Notes under the pieces: model-generated
Told to the model about the DNA's origin: nothing
The model's input: the letters and a program-made list of their open reading frames with translations, nothing else
Databases searched by the model: none
Shown: positions 1-8,147 of the stretch, piece by piece
Layout: each line of letters starts with the position of its first letter
Position numbering within the stretch: position 1 is the stretch's first letter
Assembly: GCF_000723405.1 (NCBI RefSeq)
Contig: NZ_CCAE010000031.1
Span: 1-54,834 of the forward strand
Direction: 5' to 3'
DNA length: 54,834 bases
DNA from: Hydrogenophaga intermedia
GTDB taxonomy: Bacteria > Pseudomonadota > Gammaproteobacteria > Burkholderiales > Burkholderiaceae_C
Position numbers and translations under genes: made by a program

Positions 1-77
1 GCCGCCGTCCCCGCCGCGTAGAACCATCTTCAACACGCCGTCATCAACGGCGCAAGGTGGGTTCGCGGAACGTTTAC
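1..77 (-). mobile_element. Possible end of an insertion sequence (IS66-like terminus?)
   Basis: Read on the minus strand from base 77, the sequence begins GTAAACGTTCCGCGAACCC and interrupts the pilV reading frame. IS66-family elements usually begin with GTAAGCG or a close variant, so this may be the terminal inverted repeat of such an element running off the left edge. No transposase is visible in the 77 bases. Contig-end mis-joining is the alternative. Confidence 0.35.
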
Positions 78-144
78 CAACTAACATGGTGATGAGCACC
101 TCGAGCAGCGAAGCACCCTTCTGCCGGGCGAGTGCGCGCGTCAT
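78..144 (-). pseudogene. pilV: 5' fragment of pilV (type IV pilus modification protein), disrupted
   Basis: An ATG at 144 overlaps the stop of the upstream pilin gene in an ATGA arrangement and reads MTRALARQKGASLLEVLITM-LV. The GASLLEVL motif is the prepilin-peptidase site and start of the N-terminal helix typical of PilV. In intact PilV the hydrophobic helix continues for about 15 more residues; here the reading changes after LV to a charged, non-helical string (GKRSANPPCAVDDG) that stays open to the window edge. The break falls at base 77/78, exactly where a GTAAACG-type sequence starts. PilV is a minor pilin needed for pilus assembly; this copy would not make it. The start and motif are seen directly; the disruption is inferred. 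Confidence 0.6.
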
Positions 145-707
145 GGAATGGCTGGGATGTTGCATGCACCAGGACTCGACAGGTTGATGCGCGCCGTGCG
201 GTTGAGCGCCACTTCGCGCGAAAGGGCCCCCAGGTCGGCGTCGGTAGGGCAAACGCGTAGCGTATTGCCCGCAAAGTTAGGCGCCGGCTGGCCGTTGGGC
301 AAGAATGTGATCGAGCGGTTGGCCAGTGCATTGTTGGCGAATTCGCTGCGCACGCGCGCTCGCGGCAGCACGTCTTGCAAGATGTCTGGGTTGGCGTCAG
401 TGGGCAAACCCACAATTACCATCCACCCGGCTTCCAGGGCGCTGTCGGTGCAATTGGCACCGTCGTTGCTGGGGCAGATCGACACGCGGGTGTTGCGCCG
501 CACCGCTTCAGTGCGCGCCAAATACAGGGAGACTGTGTAGTCGTTTACCAGTGCTCGCACTGCGTTGCGGACCTGCATGGTGCGCCAACTCGGCACGGCG
601 ATCATGGTGATCACCGCGACCATCATGATGACCACCATGAGTTCAATCAGCGTGAAGCCTTGTTCACGCCGGGACCCTGGGTGCTGGATGGTGAGCGAAT
701 GTTTCAC
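141..707 (-). CDS. Minor type IV pilin, FimT/GspH family
   Basis: 188 aa with a GTG start at 707. The prepilin leader ends in EQG, followed by FTLIELMVVIMMVAVITMIA (residues 18-37): cleavage site G|F, Glu5 of the mature protein and the conserved hydrophobic helix. After processing by PilD it would sit in the inner membrane and prime pilus or pseudopilus assembly. The C-terminal part carries the GspH-like pattern (W at 42, ITFLPNGQP near 132-140, VCP near 152) and several Cys. The next gene overlaps by ATGA and starts like pilV, matching the usual fimT-pilV-pilW-pilX-pilY1-pilE order. Family assignment is firm; whether the cluster is functional is doubtful because pilV is broken. Confidence 0.85.
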   Translation of the reverse strand: MKHSLTIQHPGSRREQGFTLIELMVVIMMVAVITMIAVPSWRTMQVRNAVRALVNDYTVSLYLARTEAVRRNTRVSICPSNDGANCTDSALEAGWMVIVGLPTDANPDILQDVLPRARVRSEFANNALANRSITFLPNGQPAPNFAGNTLRVCPTDADLGALSREVALNRTARINLSSPGACNIPAIP

Positions 708-863
708 GCTCGGATTGTCAGCGGGCAGCTTCAGGGCACCTAGGAGAGGCGCCGAAGTGCCAACTCAGCGAGACGAACGGTTGCGATACATGCCTTGTAT
801 GGCGATACATCGTATGTACTATTTTTTATTGTGTGTGCGCTCGTACAGCAATCGATGTGCTCG
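708..863. other. Intergenic region upstream of the pilin gene
   Basis: 156 bases between nrdR and the pilin gene, with an AT-rich core at 780-850. The 9-mer GCGATACAT occurs twice (783-791 and 802-810). On the minus strand TTGCTG is followed 17 bases later by TAAAAA, a weak sigma-70-like promoter for the pilin gene. No hairpin terminator for nrdR was seen. Confidence 0.3.
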
Positions 864-1313
864 TCATCGCTTCACCTCATCCACCAACGCCCTGAACTCG
901 TCAATGTCCTCAAAACTCCGGTACACGCTCGCAAACCGGATGTAGGCCACCTTGTCGAGCTTTTTCAGCTCCCGCATCACCATCTCCCCGATGCGGTTGG
1001 CCGGGATCTCGCGCACGCCCAGGTTGAGCAGCTTTTCCTCGATGCGCTCGATGGCCGCATCGACCTGCTCGGTGCTCACCGGGCGCTTGCGCAAGGCCAG
1101 CGCGAAAGACGCCCGCAGTTTGTCGGGTGCGAACTCCACGCGGCGGCCGTCCTTCTTGACCACCATCGGGAAGCTGACGTCGGGCCGCTCGTAGGTGGTG
1201 AAGCGCTTCTCGCAGTGGCCGCAGCGGCGGCGGCGGCGGATGAAGCCGGCGTCTTCCGAGACCCGCGTCTCGACGACCTGGGTCTCGAGATGGCCGCAGA
1301 AGGGGCACCGCAT
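864..1313 (-). CDS. nrdR: Transcriptional repressor NrdR
   Basis: 149 aa, the usual length. An N-terminal zinc ribbon has cysteine pairs CPFC (residues 3-6) and CGHC (31-34), with the basic stretch RRRRR between them, followed by an ATP-cone domain (about 48-138, starting [11 protein letters not shown]). NrdR binds ATP/dATP and represses ribonucleotide reductase genes at NrdR boxes. It lies 16 bases downstream of glyA on the same strand; the glyA-nrdR pair is conserved in beta-proteobacteria, so the two are probably co-transcribed. All key residues are present. Confidence 0.97.
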   Translation of the reverse strand: MRCPFCGHLETQVVETRVSEDAGFIRRRRRCGHCEKRFTTYERPDVSFPMVVKKDGRRVEFAPDKLRASFALALRKRPVSTEQVDAAIERIEEKLLNLGVREIPANRIGEMVMRELKKLDKVAYIRFASVYRSFEDIDEFRALVDEVKR

Positions 1314-1329
1314 CGCCGCCGCTCCTGGC

Positions 1330-2574
1330 TCAGCGGTAGACCGGGAAGCGCGCGGTCAGGGCGTTGACCTTCTCGCGCACCGCAGCGATGTTGGCCGGGT
1401 CGCGCGGGTTGTCCAGCACGTCGGCCACCAGGTTGGCGGTCAGGCGCGCTTCCTCGTCCTTGAAGCCGCGCGTGGTCATGGCCGGGGTACCGATGCGCAC
1501 ACCGCTGGTCACCATCGGCTTCTCCGGGTCGTTGGGGATGGCGTTCTTGTTGATGGTCATGTGCGCCTCGCCCAGCACAGCCTCGGCTTCCTTGCCGGTG
1601 ATGCCCTTGGCGCGCAGGTCCACCAGCATCACGTGGCTTTCGGTGCGTCCGCTGACGATGCGCAGGCCGCGCTGGGTGAGCGTCTCCGCCACGATCTGGG
1701 CGTTCTTGGCCACCTGTTGCTGATAGACCTTGAACTCGGGCGAGAGCGCTTCCTTGAAGGCCACCGCCTTGGCCGCGATGACGTGCATCAGCGGGCCACC
1801 CTGCAGGCCGGGGAAGATGGCGCTGTTGATGGCCTTCTCATGCTCGGCCTTCATGAGGATGAAGCCGCCGCGCGGGCCGCGCAGGCTCTTGTGGGTGGTG
1901 GAGGTGACCACGTCGGCGTGCGGCACGGGGTTGGGGTACACCCCCGCAGCGATGAGGCCGGCGTAGTGCGCCATGTCCACCATGAAGATGGCGCCCACGT
2001 CTTTCGCCACCTTGGCGAAGCGCGCGAAGTCGATGCGCAGGCTGTAGGCCGAGGCGCCCGCGATGATGAGCTTGGGCTTGGTCTCGTGAGCCTTGCGCTC
2101 CATGGCGTCGTAGTCGAGCTCTTCCTGGGCGTTGAGGCCGTAGGACACGACGTTGAACCACTTGCCGCTCATGTTGAGCGCCATGCCGTGGGTGAGGTGA
2201 CCCCCTTCGGCCAGGCTCATGCCCATGATAGTGTCACCCGGCTTGAGGAAGGCGAGGAAGACAGCCTCGTTGGCGGACGCGCCGCAATGCGGTTGCACGT
2301 TGGCGGCGTCGGCGCCGAAGAGCTGCTTGATGCGGTCGATGGCGAGCTGCTCGGCCACGTCGACGAATTCACAGCCGCCGTAGTAGCGCTTGCCGGGGTA
2401 ACCCTCGGCGTACTTGTTGGTGAGCTGGGTGCCCTGCGCGGCCATCACGGCCGGGCTGGCGTAGTTCTCGCTCGCAATGAGCTCGATGTGGCGTTCCTGG
2501 CGGGCGTTTTCGGCCTGGATGGCGGCAAACAGCTCGGGATCGGTCTGTTCGATGAGGATTCGGCGGTCGTACAT
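1330..2574 (-). CDS. glyA: Serine hydroxymethyltransferase
   Basis: 414 aa. Interconverts serine and glycine with tetrahydrofolate in the cytoplasm, supplying one-carbon units. The PLP-binding lysine is K229 in [21 protein letters not shown] (35-41), [10 protein letters not shown] (58-67) and the VDMAHYAGL segment (199-207) are conserved. The frame is open 30 codons further upstream, but [10 protein letters not shown] at 2574 is the start that matches family length; the upstream codons are low-complexity and lack a Shine-Dalgarno. Likely first gene of a glyA-nrdR transcript. Confidence 0.97.
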   Translation of the reverse strand: MYDRRILIEQTDPELFAAIQAENARQERHIELIASENYASPAVMAAQGTQLTNKYAEGYPGKRYYGGCEFVDVAEQLAIDRIKQLFGADAANVQPHCGASANEAVFLAFLKPGDTIMGMSLAEGGHLTHGMALNMSGKWFNVVSYGLNAQEELDYDAMERKAHETKPKLIIAGASAYSLRIDFARFAKVAKDVGAIFMVDMAHYAGLIAAGVYPNPVPHADVVTSTTHKSLRGPRGGFILMKAEHEKAINSAIFPGLQGGPLMHVIAAKAVAFKEALSPEFKVYQQQVAKNAQIVAETLTQRGLRIVSGRTESHVMLVDLRAKGITGKEAEAVLGEAHMTINKNAIPNDPEKPMVTSGVRIGTPAMTTRGFKDEEARLTANLVADVLDNPRDPANIAAVREKVNALTARFPVYR

Positions 2575-2770
2575 GGCAGTCCTGAATGACGAGGAACCTT
2601 GCGCTGGAATGGCGTCCGGCAAGGGCTGCCCAGGCGAACGGCTGAACGCCCGGCCTGACGGCACGGGCGGTGCGCTTCCCAGTGGTTGTCCCGGCAGCCG
2701 CCCGGAAAGGGCAGTCGGGTGTCCACGTCAACGGCCGATTCCTTGATCGGATGGCCGCCTATCGCCAGTT

Positions 2771-2829
2771 GCGCACCACGTTAGTTTAGCCGAGCGGTGG
2801 CCGCCGGACCCTCGCTCGACGTGGTGCGC
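2771..2829. repeat. Nested inverted repeat between the transglycosylase gene and glyA
   Basis: Perfect 11-base arms GCGCACCACGT (2771-2781) and ACGTGGTGCGC (2819-2829) enclose a second pair CGAGCG (2791-2796) and CGCTCG (2813-2818). There is no T-tract on either side, so it is not a classic intrinsic terminator. It could end the transglycosylase transcript or bind a regulator upstream of glyA. The rest of the 264-base gap (2575-2838) shows nothing else recognisable. Confidence 0.5.
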
Positions 2830-2838
2830 CGCAGACCG

Positions 2839-3720
2839 TCAGGACGGGATGGCCGTGACCGGCGGCGTCGTGGCGTTGGGCCGGACTTCGGCCTCGACCT
2901 CGCTACCCGGTGCCGGTGCGTTGACCGGAATGGCGCGCACAGGCGGCGGCGTGTCGAAGTGCTTGAGCGGCTTGCCCTGGGCGACGCGCTGGATGCGCAG
3001 GTGCTCGGCCATCACGCGGTTGATGTACCAGCTGCCGTCGGTGGTGACGGCGCCCACGTACAGCCGCAGGCCGCCTTCGAGCGAGCCGGAGCGCTTGACG
3101 GCGTCTTCCAGCACGCGCGCGCCCACCCGCAGGTTCGACAGCGGGTCGAAAGCCGCGAGCTCGCCGCCGAAGTCCTCGTACTTGTCGGTGTGCACGCGGG
3201 TCAGCACCTGCATCAGACCCTGGGCGCCCACGGGGCTCTGCGCGAACGGGTTGAAACGCGATTCGATGGCCATCACGGCCAGCAGCAGGGTCGGATCCAG
3301 GCGGGTGCGCTCGCCGATCTGGTAGGCCTCGGCCACCAGGGCGCCCACGGGCTCGGGCGCCACGCGGTACTTGCGGCTGAGCCACTGCGTCACTTTGGCC
3401 TGTTGGTCGGTCAGGTCGCGCAGGTTGGCCACGGTCACGCGGTCGATCGCCGTGGGTTCCACGTCGACCTCGCGTTCGACCAGTTGCTGCGCCTCTTGGC
3501 GCTGCAGCAGCCAGCTCAGCAGGCGCTCTTCGCCGCTGGCGCGCAGGTCGGCGCGCATTCCGAAGACGAGCAGCACCACCGCAGCAACAGTACCCAGCAA
3601 GGCCAGGCTGTTCTGCGTGGTGTGGATGAAGCCGCGGTACACGTCGTTCGCGGCGTTGTTCAGGGACGATGCCAGGGCACTGGTCGTGCTCTTCTGCGGC
3701 GTCGGCGAGATGGTCCTCAT
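2839..3720 (-). CDS. Membrane-anchored lytic transglycosylase (SLT domain)
   Basis: 293 aa. One membrane helix at about residues 38-56 (SLALLGTVAAVVLLVFGM), then a periplasmic region with an SLT domain at about 125-245. The catalytic glutamate is E153 in AIESRFNPFAQS, followed by GAQGLMQV and the AVTTDGSWYINRV segment, typical of family 1 transglycosylases (the last motif is usually NYGSGR-like, here diverged). It would cleave murein between MurNAc and GlcNAc, making anhydro ends. Stands alone, transcribed towards glyA. A candidate promoter lies about 150 bases upstream. The proline-rich C-terminal tail (250-293) is probably disordered. Confidence 0.9.
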   Translation of the reverse strand: MRTISPTPQKSTTSALASSLNNAANDVYRGFIHTTQNSLALLGTVAAVVLLVFGMRADLRASGEERLLSWLLQRQEAQQLVEREVDVEPTAIDRVTVANLRDLTDQQAKVTQWLSRKYRVAPEPVGALVAEAYQIGERTRLDPTLLLAVMAIESRFNPFAQSPVGAQGLMQVLTRVHTDKYEDFGGELAAFDPLSNLRVGARVLEDAVKRSGSLEGGLRLYVGAVTTDGSWYINRVMAEHLRIQRVAQGKPLKHFDTPPPVRAIPVNAPAPGSEVEAEVRPNATTPPVTAIPS

Positions 3721-3871
3721 GGATCGCTCCTTGCTGGTCGTCCGCGCCGTTCGTGGATCGGCTGGGACGCTCGTTGGGGTTGCTCTCGATGGCAGCGCGG
3801 AGCGCTTTGAGCCTTGAGTGAGCCCGGGTGGGCAGCGTCGGGTTTACCCTCGCGTGGGCAAAAGTGGGCGG

Positions 3872-3900
3872 ATGGTAGGGAGACGTTAATAGCCAGTCAA
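3872..3900 (-). promoter_or_regulatory. Candidate sigma-70 promoter for the lytic transglycosylase
   Basis: On the minus strand TTGACT (3895-3900) and TACCAT (3872-3877) are separated by 17 bases, inside an AT-rich island that is unusual for this genome (3886-3955). It would give a 5' leader of roughly 145 bases. Confidence 0.4.
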
Positions 3901-4141
3901 TGGTTTTGAACGCTGTTTGCAGAATAATTAGTAATATAAAACTGTAAGCAGACGTGTCGGATTTGGCGGTGCCGCTGCGCAAGCCAATGGCCACGCGGGT
4001 TTGCGCGCGGCGGCCACTGGCTTGCCGTTGGTCGGCTTCCCACTGCCTTTCATGGTGCAAAACAGGGTTTTGACGCCCAGGAATGGGGTGATGCGCCGCG
4101 ATTGAAAAGTTCCATGGTGGAGCGACGCCTGTGCCTTGATT

Positions 4142-4349
4142 CCGTCGGTGGTGCGGCGTAGTCTTCACAGGTCGGTCGCAGACCGGCATCAGCCGACTCG
4201 GTGGCGATCCATCGAACGGCTTCCCTTGGGAGCAATCTCTTGCTCCCTGGCTGGCGGGACATCACCCTCCCACCACCCACCCGACGGCAAGTGCTTCATT
4301 GCCCGCCGTCAACCCCGGCAGGTGTTTCCTGTCGGGGTTTCTTGTTTCT
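4142..4349 (+). ncRNA. Candidate structured small RNA or attenuator leader
   Basis: Hairpins on the plus strand: CGGTC/GACCG (4173-4177, 4181-4185); GGGAGCAA/TTGCTCCC with a 4-base loop (4228-4247); GACGGC/GCCGTC (4283-4288, 4305-4310); then the terminator. CCGTCGG at 4142-4148 is also fully complementary to CCGACGG at 4281-4287, so that segment can close a long rod or form the local hairpin, but not both. Such mutually exclusive pairing before a terminator is typical of attenuators and riboswitches, but also fits a stand-alone sRNA. I could not match it to 6S, SRP RNA, tmRNA, RNase P or a named riboswitch. The 5' end is unknown; only the hairpins are seen. Confidence 0.45.
4311..4349 (+). 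terminator. Rho-independent terminator
   Basis: Arms AACCCCGGCAGG (4311-4322) and CCTGTCGGGGTT (4328-4339), 12 pairs with one G-U, a 5-base loop, and a T-rich tail TCTTGTTTCT. Strong and directional (plus strand). It lies 47 bases before the DUF748 gene. Confidence 0.85.
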
Positions 4350-4395
4350 GGGGCCTGTCATGCGATGCGGGCGCGGCTTGCGCGACACTGCGCGC

Positions 4396-7300
4396 ATGGC
4401 CGACATCGCAACGGACACCCCGCCTTCTGCTCCCTCACGTACTTTGCGTTCCCGCCTAGGGCGGTGGTTGGCCTGGGCGCTGTCAGGCCTGCTGCTGCTC
4501 TGGGGGCTGGCCTGGCTGGGCGTGCCGCCCCTGTTGAAATGGCAGTTGGAGAAGCAAGGGAGTGAGCGTCTGGGCCGCGCGGTGACGGTGGAGCAGGTCA
4601 GGCTGCGGCCCTGGTCACTGGAGTTATGGGTCGACGGGCTCCGCGTCGCCGACGCCGCCGGGAACGGCCCACTGCTGTCCGTGCGGCAGCTCTATATGGA
4701 TGCGGAGCTGCAATCCCTCCTGCGGCTGGCGCCAGTGATCGACGCGCTGCGCATCGACACGCCGCAGCTCGCGCTGCGCTACCGGGGCGATGGTCGCTGG
4801 GACGTCGACGACCTTCTGGCCCGCCTGGCGCCCGCCGAGGCGCCAGCCCCGGCCGGGCCGGGCGACGGCCCCGCGCGCTTCGCCATATTCAATATAGAGC
4901 TCGTGGACGGGCAGGCCAGCGTGGTGGATGAGCCGGTGGGCGTCACTCATCGGCTCGACGCCCTGCAATTGACGGTGCCTTTCCTGAGCAGCCTCGGCTC
5001 GCGCCGGGAGGTCGTTACCGAGCCTCGGCTGGCCTTCACGCTCAACGGCAGCGCCTTTGACAGCCAAGCCGCCACCACCCCCTTCGCCGAGGATCGCCAG
5101 ACACGCGCGCGCCTGCAGATTCCCACGCTGGACCTGAAACCCTACCTGCCGTACTGGCCGAAGGCCTTGCCGGTGCGGCTGGCCACGGGCGCCCTGCACC
5201 TCGATCTGACGCTGGACTTCGAGCAGCATGCCGAGCCGACCCTGGTGGTGTCGGGCGACGCGGGCGTGTCGAACCTGCGGCTGGACGAAGCCGATGGGCC
5301 GCCCCTGCTGCGATCACCTCGCCTGGACGTTGCGCTGCAGCGCGTGGAGCCGCTGCGGCGGCGCGTGGCTCTGGGCGCGGTGCGCTGGCAGGGGCCCGAG
5401 CTGGACCTGCGGCGCGACGCGCAGGGGCTGATCAACCTCCAGCGGCTGCTGGCGAACGTACAAGCCGCGCCCGCCGGCCCCGACAAGACCCCACCGGCAG
5501 CGCCGTCGGCCCCGCAGGCGGCCTGGCAGGTGGCCATGCAAGGTTTCGAGTTGAGCGATGCCGTGGTGCGCTGGCGCGACGAGTCGGTCAAGCCCCGGGT
5601 CGAGCAGGATTTGCGCGTCGACTCCCTCACGGTGGCGCCGATCGCCTGGCCGGTCACCGATCCGGCGCGCATCCAACTCGCCGCCGCAGTGGGCGAGGCC
5701 TCGCTCAAGGCCGAGGGCGAGTTCGCGGGCGAGCGCGCCCAACTGCGCGCGACGCTCGACGCCCTGGGGTTGCAGCTGGCCGCGCCTTACCTGGCGGCGG
5801 TGCTCGAACCCGAACTGAATGGCACGGCGCGCGCCGCGCTGGTGCTGGATTGGGCCCGCGGCGCCCAAGGCGAAGCCGACCGGCTCAGTCTGCAGGCGAC
5901 GGAATTGGTGGTGGACAAGCTGCGCCTGGGCCCGGCGAAGCGCCCACTGGCCCGGCTGGACCGTCTGCGCCTGGCCGACGTGAACGTGGACCTGGCGCAG
6001 CGTCGGGCCGAGGTGGGGCAGGTGGCACTGGACAACCCCCAGCTCGACGCGCACCGCGATGCGCAGGGCCGGTGGATGGTGCAGCGCTGGTTGAAAACGC
6101 CAGCGGCCGAACCGCCGCCCGACCCCGAGGCAGCGCCCTGGGCCTGGCGTGTTGCCGATCTGCGCCTGCAAGGCGGCCGGGTGGGCTTCATTGACGAAGC
6201 GGGCGTGCGCCCGGTGCGGCTCAACCTCGACCGTTTCGATGTGCGCCTTCAGGACCTGCAGGCGCCAGGCGCGCGCGCGCCCGAGATGCCGCTGAGCCTG
6301 AAGCTGCGCGTGGCCGACGGCGAGACCCCGGTCACCGGCACCGTGTTCGCCGACGGGCGCCTGCGCCTGCCGGGCGCCGCGGGCGCCGGTCCGGACCTGC
6401 GCTGGCGCAGCCGCGTGCGGGTGGAGCGCTTCCCCGTGCACGCGCTCGAACCCTATTTGGCCGACCGCCTCAACCTGGAGCTGTTGCGCGCCGACACCAG
6501 CGTGCGCGGCGACATCGACCTGAGCCTGCCTGCCAGCGGCCCGCGCGTGGAGGCCGCCGTGGACGTGGCGGTGGAGGACTTCCGCGCCAACACGCTGGCG
6601 CCCGGCGAGGAACTGCTGCAGTGGGAATCCCTGCAGGTGCGCGGCCTGCGGGTGCGCAGCGCGCCGAATCAGGCGCTGTCGGTGAACGTGGCCGAAACGG
6701 TGCTGAGCGACTACTACGCGCGCATCGCCATCGATGAAAACGGGCGCTTCAACCTGCAGGACCTGATCAAACCCGCGCCAGGCGAGTCCGCCGAGGCCAG
6801 TGCCGCGCCCGCCAACACCGCCGCCAGCGCGCCGTCATCCGGCCCCGCGCCCGACATCCGCGTCGGCCCCATCAGCCTCGTCAACGGCCGCGTGCTGTTC
6901 TCCGACCGTTTCGTGCGCCCCAACTACAGCGCCAACCTCAGCGAGGTCACGGGCTCACTCAGTGCCTTCTCCAGCACGCCGGCCGCGCCCGGCCAGCCGC
7001 CCGAGATGGCCACGCTCTCGCTCAAGGGCCGCGCCGAGGGCACGGCCACGCTGGACATCAATGGCCAGCTCAACCCGCTGGCCAAGCCGCTGGCGCTGGA
7101 CATCAAGGGCGTGGTGCGCGACCTGGAATTGCCGCCGCTGTCTCCCTACAGCGTGAAGTACGCGGGCTACGGCATCGAACGCGGCAAGCTCAGCGTGGAC
7201 GTGGCCTACCGCGTGGAGCCCAACGGCCAGCTCACGGCCAGCAACCAGATCGTCCTCAACCAGCTCGCCTTCGGCGAGCGCGTGCCCGACAGCCCGGCCA

Positions 7301-8055
7301 ACTTGCCGGTCAAGCTCGCCGTGGCCCTGCTGGCCGACCGCTCGGGCGTGATCGACATCAACCTGCCCATCAGCGGCTCGCTCAACGATCCGCAGTTCCG
7401 CCTGGGCCCGGTGATCGTGCGCGTCATCGTCAACCTCATCGGCAAGGCCATCACCGCGCCGTTCTCGCTCATCGCCAGCGCCTTCTCCGGCGGTGGTGCC
7501 GACGCCGCCAGCCAGGTGGACTTCACGCCCGGCCGCGCCGACCTGGCCGATGCGCAGCGGACGAAACTGGAATCGCTGGTCAAGGCGCTGGAGAACCGGC
7601 CGGCGTTGCGCGTGACGATCGTGGGCCACAGCGACCTGGAAGCCGAACGCGCCGGCTGGCAGCGCGCGCGCCTGGACGCGCTGCTGCAGGCCGAGAAACG
7701 CCGCCGCCTGGCGCGCGCCGGTGGCGAAGTCCCTCCCCAGGTGAGCGTGAGCGCGCAGGAGCGGCCCGAGCTGCTGCGCGAGGTCTACCGCCGCGCCGAC
7801 ATCCCCAAGCCGCGCAACTTCGTCGGTCTGGCCAAGGACATCCCGCAGGAGGAAATGGAGTCGCTGCTGCTGGCCGCCCAGACGCCCACGGCGGACACCA
7901 TGCGCGATCTGGCCGTGGCGCGCGCCATGGCGGTGAAGGACTTCCTGGCGAGCCAGCGCCTGCCCGAGGACCGCCTGTTCCTCGGCGCGCCCAAGACCGC
8001 GGCCAGCGGCGGGCAGTGGCAACCGCAGGCGGAACTGCAACTCGCGCCGCGATAA
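4396..8055 (+). CDS. AsmA-like DUF748 family envelope protein
   Basis: 1219 aa with the start at MADIATDT. The frame is open upstream to 4201, but those codons cover the hairpins and terminator and are not coding-like. One N-terminal membrane helix (about 16-40) is followed by a very long periplasmic beta-rich region with repeated AsmA/DUF748 units (for example LRVDSLTVAPIAW, VGPISLVNGRVLFSDRFV). The end (about residue 1035 onward, VDFTPGRADL ... VTIVGHSDLE) resembles the start of an OmpA/MotB peptidoglycan-binding fold. Relatives (AsmA, TamB, YhdP) move or organise lipids between membranes; that role here is inference. No Shine-Dalgarno precedes the ATG; GACACT lies 12-7 bases before it, so the mRNA may be nearly leaderless. 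Confidence 0.85.
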   Translation: MADIATDTPPSAPSRTLRSRLGRWLAWALSGLLLLWGLAWLGVPPLLKWQLEKQGSERLGRAVTVEQVRLRPWSLELWVDGLRVADAAGNGPLLSVRQLYMDAELQSLLRLAPVIDALRIDTPQLALRYRGDGRWDVDDLLARLAPAEAPAPAGPGDGPARFAIFNIELVDGQASVVDEPVGVTHRLDALQLTVPFLSSLGSRREVVTEPRLAFTLNGSAFDSQAATTPFAEDRQTRARLQIPTLDLKPYLPYWPKALPVRLATGALHLDLTLDFEQHAEPTLVVSGDAGVSNLRLDEADGPPLLRSPRLDVALQRVEPLRRRVALGAVRWQGPELDLRRDAQGLINLQRLLANVQAAPAGPDKTPPAAPSAPQAAWQVAMQGFELSDAVVRWRDESVKPRVEQDLRVDSLTVAPIAWPVTDPARIQLAAAVGEASLKAEGEFAGERAQLRATLDALGLQLAAPYLAAVLEPELNGTARAALVLDWARGAQGEADRLSLQATELVVDKLRLGPAKRPLARLDRLRLADVNVDLAQRRAEVGQVALDNPQLDAHRDAQGRWMVQRWLKTPAAEPPPDPEAAPWAWRVADLRLQGGRVGFIDEAGVRPVRLNLDRFDVRLQDLQAPGARAPEMPLSLKLRVADGETPVTGTVFADGRLRLPGAAGAGPDLRWRSRVRVERFPVHALEPYLADRLNLELLRADTSVRGDIDLSLPASGPRVEAAVDVAVEDFRANTLAPGEELLQWESLQVRGLRVRSAPNQALSVNVAETVLSDYYARIAIDENGRFNLQDLIKPAPGESAEASAAPANTAASAPSSGPAPDIRVGPISLVNGRVLFSDRFVRPNYSANLSEVTGSLSAFSSTPAAPGQPPEMATLSLKGRAEGTATLDINGQLNPLAKPLALDIKGVVRDLELPPLSPYSVKYAGYGIERGKLSVDVAYRVEPNGQLTASNQIVLNQLAFGERVPDSPANLPVKLAVALLADRSGVIDINLPISGSLNDPQFRLGPVIVRVIVNLIGKAITAPFSLIASAFSGGGADAASQVDFTPGRADLADAQRTKLESLVKALENRPALRVTIVGHSDLEAERAGWQRARLDALLQAEKRRRLARAGGEVPPQVSVSAQERPELLREVYRRADIPKPRNFVGLAKDIPQEEMESLLLAAQTPTADTMRDLAVARAMAVKDFLASQRLPEDRLFLGAPKTAASGGQWQPQAELQLAPR

Positions 8056-8147
8056 GGCGCTCCGTTACTCCGGCACGCATTCCCGCGCGGCTGCGGCGAC
8101 AATACGCGTTTGTCGCGCGCCGCCGAGCGCGCCCGCTGCCCAACCAC

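Larger units (their letters stand above)
3721..4395. other. 675-base intergenic region, structured
   Basis: No coding frame is convincing here. It contains the promoter candidate at 3872-3900, an AT-rich island, an imperfect 13-base inverted repeat (3980-3992 with 4012-4024, one mismatch), a cluster of hairpins at 4142-4310 and an intrinsic terminator at 4311-4349. The terminator points rightward although no protein gene lies upstream on the plus strand. Confidence 0.6.

Noticed and set aside
730..765. Sigma-54-like TGGCACTTCGGCGCC on the minus strand before the pilin gene
   Set aside because: The GG-to-GC spacing is one base short and the -12 region does not match TTGC.
1195..2589. 464-codon open frame on the plus strand opposite glyA
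   Set aside because: Antisense shadow produced by GC-rich codon bias; composition His/Val/Gly-rich, no family motif, and glyA is fully supported.
3980..4024. Imperfect 13-base inverted repeat CAAGCCAATGGCC / GGCCACTGGCTTG as terminator
   Set aside because: No T-tract on either strand and a wide loop; kept only as part of the intergenic description.
4142..4349. Structured region as 6S RNA, SRP RNA, RNase P RNA or a named riboswitch
   Set aside because: None of the conserved cores I know for these families could be found; left as unknown.
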